From positions 1 to 14,742 of the forward strand of contig NW_022985479.1 in NCBI RefSeq assembly GCF_010093595.1: a stretch of 14,742 nt of DNA. Direction: 5' to 3'. The notes beneath the pieces are model-generated. The model was not told where the DNA came from. It searched no databases and was given only the letters and a program-made list of their open reading frames with translations. Positions 9,002 to 14,742 of the stretch are shown piece after piece. A program made the position numbers and the translations under genes. The stretch comes from Mytilinidion resinicola (taxonomy: Eukaryota; Ascomycota; Dothideomycetes; Mytilinidiales; Mytilinidiaceae). The first letter of the stretch is position 1; each line of letters begins with the position of its first letter.

Positions 9002-11599
9002 ATGGAATAATTCACCCGAATTTTCGAGTATATCCCGCAGTACCGCATTGTAGTTTGCCGAGTTTGTAGCTACGGCATCACCAAAACGCAGTTATAAATG
9101 CATTTAACCAAGCACTACTAGGAATTAACATTAGCAACATAAAAATCTATATAAAAGGCCGTAGCAGATATAGAAGATTGGGCCCAGAACAACAGGCAGG
9201 TTGTTTTCCCAGCACCTACCGCTAAACCCGTGCCGTATTTACCTATTTAGCATAACGGATTAAAATGTTTAGGAACCTATAAAAACGACCAGCCGTGTAG
9301 AGCTATAGTGCGCGGTTTGCAGAATATGCAGACCTATTATAAGAAGGAGCATGGGTGGGAGAATCCGCGAAAGTAAGGATGTTATTACTAAAGGCAGCAG
9401 AGCATTATGCAGCGGGCGAAGATGTGGGAAGTTGGCGTGTATTGCCAGAAATTTAGCAGTAAGGCGTTGTTGGCCCGATTGTTCCAGGTAAACGCGCACA
9501 ACCCAGCTGCTAAGAGAGAAGAATAGAAGGATCCTATCCAGGAGGTATTAGAGGCCGCATTTACACAGGCAATAATTAACATCGAGAGAGCCGATAAGGA
9601 AGCGAGCAGTTAGATCCAGGCCGACGACAACCGATTCGAGGTTAATATATAGTTGAACCGCGCCGGATAGGCAAAGCATTTAAAGAGATTAAATAGCGAG
9701 TGGTTAGAGTTGTTAATGCGCAAGCCCGAGAAGAGAGAGGGAGCGTTGGCCAATTTGTGTTTTGCAGTTAAGATGGTAATTTGGAAGGCGCAGCAAGCAT
9801 CTAAAGCCAGCGTGGTTGGATTAGCAGCTATAAATTATATTAATTAACGTGAAACCGGCAACAAAATAAACGAGAAGCCGTTTAGCGCACGCCAAACGGG
9901 CAAGACAATAGTTAAATACAGCGCGTGTTAGTTAGCTATTATCCGTTATATTTAGAGAACCCGCAGAATGGAGCCGATTTGCAGTAAGGAGATAGAAGAG
10001 TTGGAGAGTAAGGGCAATATCCAGAACTAGAGGCCAGTATTTAGGTTAACAGGCAAACAGGGGTTAGCGTTGGCAAAGATCGAGATAATAGTAGGGCAGG
10101 ATGAAGAGGAGGATAGCAATAATAGTGATATTAGCGACGACAGCAGTGATAGCAACGACAGTTATGTAATTAACGAGGAGGAGCAAGAGAGGTTAGAGGA
10201 GGCCGTTTTAGCATTTATATTAGCGTTGTTGGACCACCCGTTTACGGACAACAAGTACACCAGCGCATTAATTAGCGGCATAGCCGTTTTAGGCATTAGC
10301 TAGCGATGCGGTTGGGAAAGCGCGTTAATATACACGCCTAAGATTGCAGCTATTGTTAATATATCCCGCATGTTGGTTTTATATCAGGCTATAAAAATAT
10401 ATAAAGAGCGCGCGGCGGATATATAACAGAAGGAGCATTTCAGCTAGAAAAACGCCGAGGAAATGGCGCCGGCGCATTTTGAATTTGTGCAAGAGATGGC
10501 AGACCGGTTTATAACGTTGGTTTGATATAGCGGAATACTGCACCCCGTGGATTAGTTGCAGCGGTTAAAGGCGTATAGGATAAAGATCCGGTACACTACT
10601 AATGCCGAGGGCGTAATTAAGTGGATAGATAATATATTATTATATGGTAATATTTAATTTAGCATGCCCTAGTTGCGTTTAATAGTCTACAGGTTAGTGG
10701 AGACAGCCCGGGTTGAGTTGCACCGGGATTTATTATTGTTGGAAGAGGTTAATTAAGTTGTACGGGGGCCGTTAAGTGGACAGGAAGCTGTTGCATTGCC
10801 AGCTATTAATTGGGCGCATTTAGTAGATAACCCAGCCGAGCGATAGTTGGGATGGAGTTTTATTAAGGACCCGCGAAATCAAGAGTTGGGATTTAGGGGC
10901 GTGCATGGAAAGAGGTGGTTAAGTAATTGGGTTAGCCAGGAGCAGAAGATTAGGGAGAGGTTTATTAATATTAGAGCCAGCAACCCAGCAGCCGCTATAG
11001 TAGCAAAAGGTAAGCAAGGGTTAGCATGGAAGGGGAAGGAGATTAAGAAGTATACATGAGCGATGCGAGTATTCCGGCAGTATTTGGCAGCGTTGGTGCA
11101 CATAACGGGTGGGTTGCCAGCGCGTGGAATAGAGTTAATAACGGTGCAGCATTAAAATAGCCTAAATAGCGACAGTAGGGGGATTTTTATTGAGGACAGG
11201 TTAGTGGTATATATAACGGCATACTATAAAGGTATAGGAGTTAGTGGAAAGGCCAAGGTTATCCACCGATATTTGCCACGCGCGGTGGGCGAATTGGTGG
11301 TGTATTATTTGTAGTTGGTGTTGCTATTTTGGCAGAGGTTAGAAAGTATATAGGGCGGTTAACCAGCAGAGATCAGTCTATTTATATGGGAGCCCGAGCC
11401 CGAAAAGGGTTGGATAATGCTATAGAGGAAGCGGAGGCGGGTTTAAATTAATAATGCAGTAAGCGCAGAAGATAAAGAGGATGAAGAAGAGGAGGATAAA
11501 GAGAAGGATAAAGAGCAAGGAGAAGAAGAATGCAAAGCAATAGAAGAAACCGAAAACATTGCCGAGGATAAAGGGGGAAAGAACACAGTCCTGTTACCT
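8830..11599 (+). repeat. Long direct repeat, right copy (pairs with 1-2770)
   Basis: This is collinear with 1-2770 at a fixed offset of 8829 and without net indels. It is the less decayed copy: it keeps the gene C start codon, the Cys residues of the zinc finger, and many TGG, CAG and CGA codons that are TA-rich in the left copy. Homology in the pair ends at 11599, while gene C continues through it. The two copies are in direct orientation and flank gene B. Confidence 0.95.
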
Positions 11600-14080
11600 G
11601 AGAAATAGAATTCCAACCGTTTAAAGATGGCATTGCAAGGAGTGTTGTTGCGATAGATAGGGGTTAAGTTGAATATTATAGCATGGAGACACGGCACTAA
11701 GGCTATATACCGTCGATATATTAATTCTAAGGCGGTTGTAAAGGCGGTGGTGCAGGGCGATAAGGACGATTTAGATAACAAAGATAAAGCATTTAACATC
11801 CAGACCGGCTATAGATCCAGGATTAGAGGGGGAATATACGGTCGGTTGATTACAGAGTCGATATTTAGCACCGAGGTAAGGAGGGCACAGTTGCGGAGGG
11901 TTAGCACAGAGTGGCATCGGTTTTTGCAGTTCCCGTGCGCGATGCAGACTAAGCTAAAGAAAGGAACCCGCGCGGCAGCTAACAGAAAGGAGGCTATTAA
12001 GGAGGAATATCGACGGTGGAAGATAATAAGATTGGTGGATATAGAGCAGCAGTTAAAAGCGTTGGTAGGCGAAAAGGCCGAATTTTAGGGCGTGTAGAGA
12101 CTAGCATTAAAGGCTATTATATACTATAAGAGCCCGGTAGTTGCTATTATAGGCACAGGTGGAGGCAAGAGCATGTTGTTTATGTTGCCAGCATCGTGTT
12201 CAACAGGCGTGACGGTAGTAGTTGTGCTATTGGTGTTGTTGCGGGAGGATATAAAAAGCCGTTGCAATAAAGCCGGCATTAGTTGCGTTGAATGGAACAG
12301 TTAAAGTCCGCAAGAATAGGCGCAGGTTGTGTTGGTTACGCCGGAGTCGGCGGTTAGGGAGGCATTTAGCAATTTTATTAACCGACAGCGGTTAATAGGA
12401 TGGTTGGACCGGATTGTAATTAACAAATACTACGTAATTTTGGATTTAGTAGGCGGGTGGAGGAGCAGGATATTGGCGTTAAGGAATTTGGTTATAATAG
12501 AAACGTAGTTAGTGTATTTAACGGCAACAATCTAGCCCTAAGAAGAGGAGGAATTTATTCGATTAATAGGGTTACCAGCCAGGGAAGAATACCAGTGGTT
12601 TCGGGGGCCAACAACGCGGAAAAATATTATATACCGCATTTAACAATACAATATGCAACAGGAAGAGGACGCAGTTGTTAAGTTAGTAGAGAGTTTAAAG
12701 CAGAAGCACGCGGGGGGGCAGGTAATTATATATTGCAACACGGTAAAGAAGACAATTCGATTGGCAGAAGTTTTAGAGTGCGTTTGTTTCCACCGAAATA
12801 TAGGAAGCAGTAAGGAGAAGAGCGAGTTGGTAAAGCAGTTAACCGAAGGGTAATAGCAGGTGTTCACGGCCACGAACGCATTGGGGTTGGGTATTAATGC
12901 GCCAATAATTCGAGCGGTAGTGCATGTTGGAACAATTCGAAAAATGCGGCATTACGCGCAGGAGAGCGGAAGGGCAGGGCGTGATAGGCGGAAGAGTAAA
13001 GCAATAATTATGCACGGATTCCGAATAGATAAAAGGGGCGTTGTTTATAAGCAGGATTTTAGGAAGGACGTTAAGGAGGAAATACAGGGATTTATTATAG
13101 GTAGGGGTTGTATAAAAAAGATAATTAACAGTGCAATAGATAGGAACTAAGAGCGAGTAGAATACAAAGAGGGGGAACAGAGATATTAGCAATATTAAGC
13201 GCGTTTAGGGGTAGCGGTTAATAAAGAGGAGGCAGTTATAGAAGCCGAAGCAATAACTAATATAGTAGTCGCTAATAGGGATACAGATAAGATTGTTTCG
13301 ATTAATTGGGATATACGCGCCAGCATAATAGTTGCAATTAAGGACGCTGATAAGCCCGACGACGATGCATAGGGCGTTACTACAGCAGACAGCGTGTTAG
13401 GGGTACCACCAGCAACGCCCCGGATGGAAAAGAAGGCAGTTGCAGAGAGAGTGGAATTTGAGCAGCAGTTGTCGGTTTAAAAGGTATAAGCAATTGGAGA
13501 GGCAAGTTTACAGTCGACAGAAGCGTTAGAGATGGATAGATTGGTTAAATTAATAGAGCAGTGGAAGGTGGGTTGCCAGTAATATTGGGCATAGGAGGAA
13601 AGGAGTAAGGGGCACGATATTTGGCATTGCGATAAGCCGGAAGCAGAGAATATTCGGGTAGTAATTAAGATGTTTCGAGAAAAGATAAACCCGATAAAGG
13701 AGGCGCAAGGGAAGGGGGCGAAGATGTTGTAGGCACCGTTTTTAGGGTGTTAGGAGTGCGGATTGCTACAGGGGGTTTGCGTAAGTTATAAAGAGGATAT
13801 AATGCGGGGAGGGTGGCAGAAGTAAAGGGGAAAGAAGTGTTAGTATAAGGGAGTATTGGCAGCAGCGGTGTATGCAGTGTAGGTGCGGTATCCTAAGGAG
13901 TTTAGAGATTTCGTTAAGGAGGAGATGTAAAAGAGGGGGTGGAAAGAAGGCAGCAACAGGGATTAGGGGAGCGTGTTATAATAGTTTAGCGGGAAGGTTT
14001 AATAGGGTGGATTAAAGTTAAATTAAATATATTAGGGATTTATTAGATTTATAGAACAGGTTAGGAGATAGGAAGTTTAG
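9002..14080 (+). pseudogene. Gene C: full-length RIP-inactivated telomere-linked RecQ helicase (OrsD-RecQ fusion), telomere-proximal
   Basis: ATG 9002 opens a frame of about 1,690 codons (2 mod 3) followed to TAG 14069 or 14078 without a frameshift. I count about 65 in-frame stops, only two of them TGA (10523, 11057). OrsD-type finger 1 is intact (Cys 19, Cys 22, His 34, His 38), and finger 2 keeps Cys 89, Cys 99 and His 117. An acidic Asp/Ser/Asn segment spans about 10100-10200. The central region has GGLPARGIEL (11108-11137) and IHRYLPRAVGEL (11261-11296). A charged linker (11465-11580) and an arginine-rich segment (11669-12088) precede the RecQ core: motif I GTGGGKSM (residues 1051-1058), LVTPESA, motif II now NKYY (12422-12433), LTAT, motif V region ALGLGIN, and intact motif VI QESGRAGRD (12959-12985). 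The tail (13570-13780) is Cys/His-rich. It is paralogous to gene B but clearly diverged, and its 5' half is duplicated as gene A. It ends about 25 bases before the terminal repeats. The family role is subtelomeric helicase; this copy is dead. Confidence 0.9.
12422..12433 (+). other. Destroyed helicase motif II of gene C (NKYY)
   Basis: The codons aac aaa tac tac stand where the family has DECH (Asp-Glu-Cys-His). All four residues are explained by one transition each: GAC->AAC, GAA->AAA, TGC->TAC, CAC->TAC. The flanking context, DRIVI before and VILD after, is typical of the helicase motif II strand. The original DECH is inferred from family knowledge, not seen here. Confidence 0.78.
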
Positions 14081-14105
14081 GGTTATTAGAGTTTTAAAGG
14101 GGGGG

Positions 14106-14671
14106 TAGGTGGGTGCCCGTATAGGGTTAAGGGAAGGCGGCGGCAGCAAATATTTAAAGTAGGATAAGAAAGCAAGTGTTAAGTATAGAGTAAGAGTTTA
14201 AAAGAGTTTGTTTTTAAAAGGGGGGGGTAGGTGGGTGCCTGTATAGGATTAGGGAAAGGCGGCGGCAGCGGATGTTTAGAGTAGAGTATAGAAGTAAGAG
14301 GGAAACGTAGAGTTAGAGTTTAAAAGGGGTGTTTTTTAAAAAGAGGGGGTAGGTGGGTGCCCGTGTGGGGTTAAGGAAAGGCGGCAGCAGCAAATATTTA
14401 AAGTAGGATAAGAAAGCAGGTGTTAAGTATAAAGTAAGAGTTTAAAAGGGGTTGTTTTTAAAGAGGGGGTAGGTAGGTGCCCGTGTGGGGTTAAAGGAAG
14501 GCGGCGGCAGCAAATGTTTAAAGTAGGACAAGAAAGCAAGTGTTAAGTATAGAGTAAAAGTTTAAAAGAGTTTATTTTTAAAAAAGGGAGGTAGGTAGGT
14601 GCCCGTGTAGGATTAGGGAAAGGCGGCGGCAGTGGATGTTTAGAGTAGAGTATAGAAGTAAGAAGGAAACG
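14106..14671. repeat. Subtelomeric tandem repeat, five units of 120-122 bp in two types (a-b-a-a-b)
   Basis: Counting from the word taggtgggtgcc (or taggtaggtgcc), units start at 14106, 14228, 14350, 14470 and 14592. Spacings are 122, 122, 120 and 122 bases. All share an opening of G-run, taggt, gggtgcc and an aaggcggcggcag block. The second half has two forms. Units 1, 3 and 4 (type a) carry gcaaatatttaaag and gtgttaagtat; units 2 and 5 (type b) carry a gatgtttagagtagagtat segment and ggaaacgtag. Unit 5 is cut at 14671 by the telomere. Units contain telomere-like pieces (attaggg, ggggttaa). No coding is supported. Confidence 0.92.
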
Positions 14672-14742
14672 TAGGGTTAGGGTTAGGGTTAGGGTTAGGG
14701 TTAGGGTTAGGGTTAGGGTTAGGGTTAGGGTTAGGGTTAGGG
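14672..14742 (+). repeat. Telomere: (TTAGGG)11 plus partial unit
   Basis: TAGGG at 14672-14676 is followed by eleven perfect TTAGGG units to the last base of the window. The G-rich strand runs outward, so this is a right-hand chromosome end. There are no variant repeats. The array probably continues beyond the window, since telomeres of filamentous fungi are usually longer. TTAGGG is the standard unit of most filamentous ascomycetes, but it is also widespread elsewhere. Confidence 0.98.

Noticed and set aside
11443..11799. Minus-strand open frames of 118 and 61 codons.
   Set aside because: Antisense of the charged linker of gene C; low-complexity Ser/Leu composition.
11669..12088. Plus-strand open segment of 139 codons as a separate gene.
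   Set aside because: It is in frame with gene C on both sides, begins at a TTG within the frame and ends at a RIP-type TAG; it is part of gene C.
12860..13150. Plus-strand open segment with helicase motifs as a small stand-alone protein.
   Set aside because: It holds only helicase motifs V and VI and continues in frame from gene C; it is a stop-to-stop fragment.
3372..14080. A variant genetic code in which TAA and TAG mean Gln (as in many ciliates), making B and C intact genes.
   Set aside because: Stops also replace Trp (10853 TGG versus 2024 TAG), the start codon ATG becomes ATA in A, zinc-finger Cys becomes Tyr, and DExH becomes N-x-Y-Y. These are C->T/G->A damage, which recoding would not explain.
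14106..14671. CRISPR-like array because of regular repeats.
   Set aside because: The 120-122 bp units are contiguous tandem repeats without unique spacers, next to a eukaryotic telomere.

Overview
This is the end of a fungal chromosome. The right edge is eleven perfect TTAGGG units preceded by a partial TAGGG, with the G-rich strand running 5'->3' outward, so the + strand reads toward the chromosome tip. Everything inside it is subtelomeric and heavily mutated in the manner of RIP (repeat-induced point mutation). TA dinucleotides are very abundant, CA and TG are scarce, and repeat copies differ by C->T and G->A transitions. RIP, TTAGGG telomeres and OrsD-RecQ 'telomere-linked helicase' (TLH) genes together point to a filamentous ascomycete (Pezizomycotina). 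I cannot name the genus.

Layout, left to right: (1) 173-2770, gene A, the 5' half of a TLH-type gene, cut off at 2770. (2) 2771-3371, a spacer with a small inverted-repeat element. (3) 3372-about 8231, gene B, a full-length OrsD-RecQ TLH pseudogene. (4) 8232-9001, a spacer: AT-rich at first, then a stretch that has escaped much of the RIP, then the 5' flank shared with gene A. (5) 9002-about 14080, gene C, a second full-length OrsD-RecQ TLH pseudogene, whose first 2.6 kb is the paralogue of gene A. (6) 14106-14671, five units of a 120-122 bp subtelomeric repeat of two types in the order a-b-a-a-b. (7) 14672-14742, telomere.

All three genes lie on the + strand, head to tail, pointing at the telomere. 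No conventional open reading frame of useful size exists. However, frame 0 mod 3 from ATG 3372 and frame 2 mod 3 from ATG 9002 can each be followed for about 5 kb with no frameshift found, interrupted only by in-frame stops. By hand count there are about 100 stops in B, none TGA, and about 65 in C, only two TGA. The stops replace Gln codons (CAA/CAG) and Trp codons (TGG). Short open segments such as 10070-10303, 11669-12088 and 12860-13150 are pieces of gene C between stops, not separate genes.

Reading through the stops, both long genes encode N-terminal OrsD-type zinc fingers, an acidic linker, a conserved central region with a possible tyrosine-recombinase resemblance, a RecQ/DEAD-family helicase core, and a Cys-rich C-terminus. 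The helicase motif II (DExH) is destroyed in both by transitions. The window therefore records rounds of duplication and RIP inactivation next to a chromosome end; it does not hold a working gene set. All counts and alignments were done by eye.
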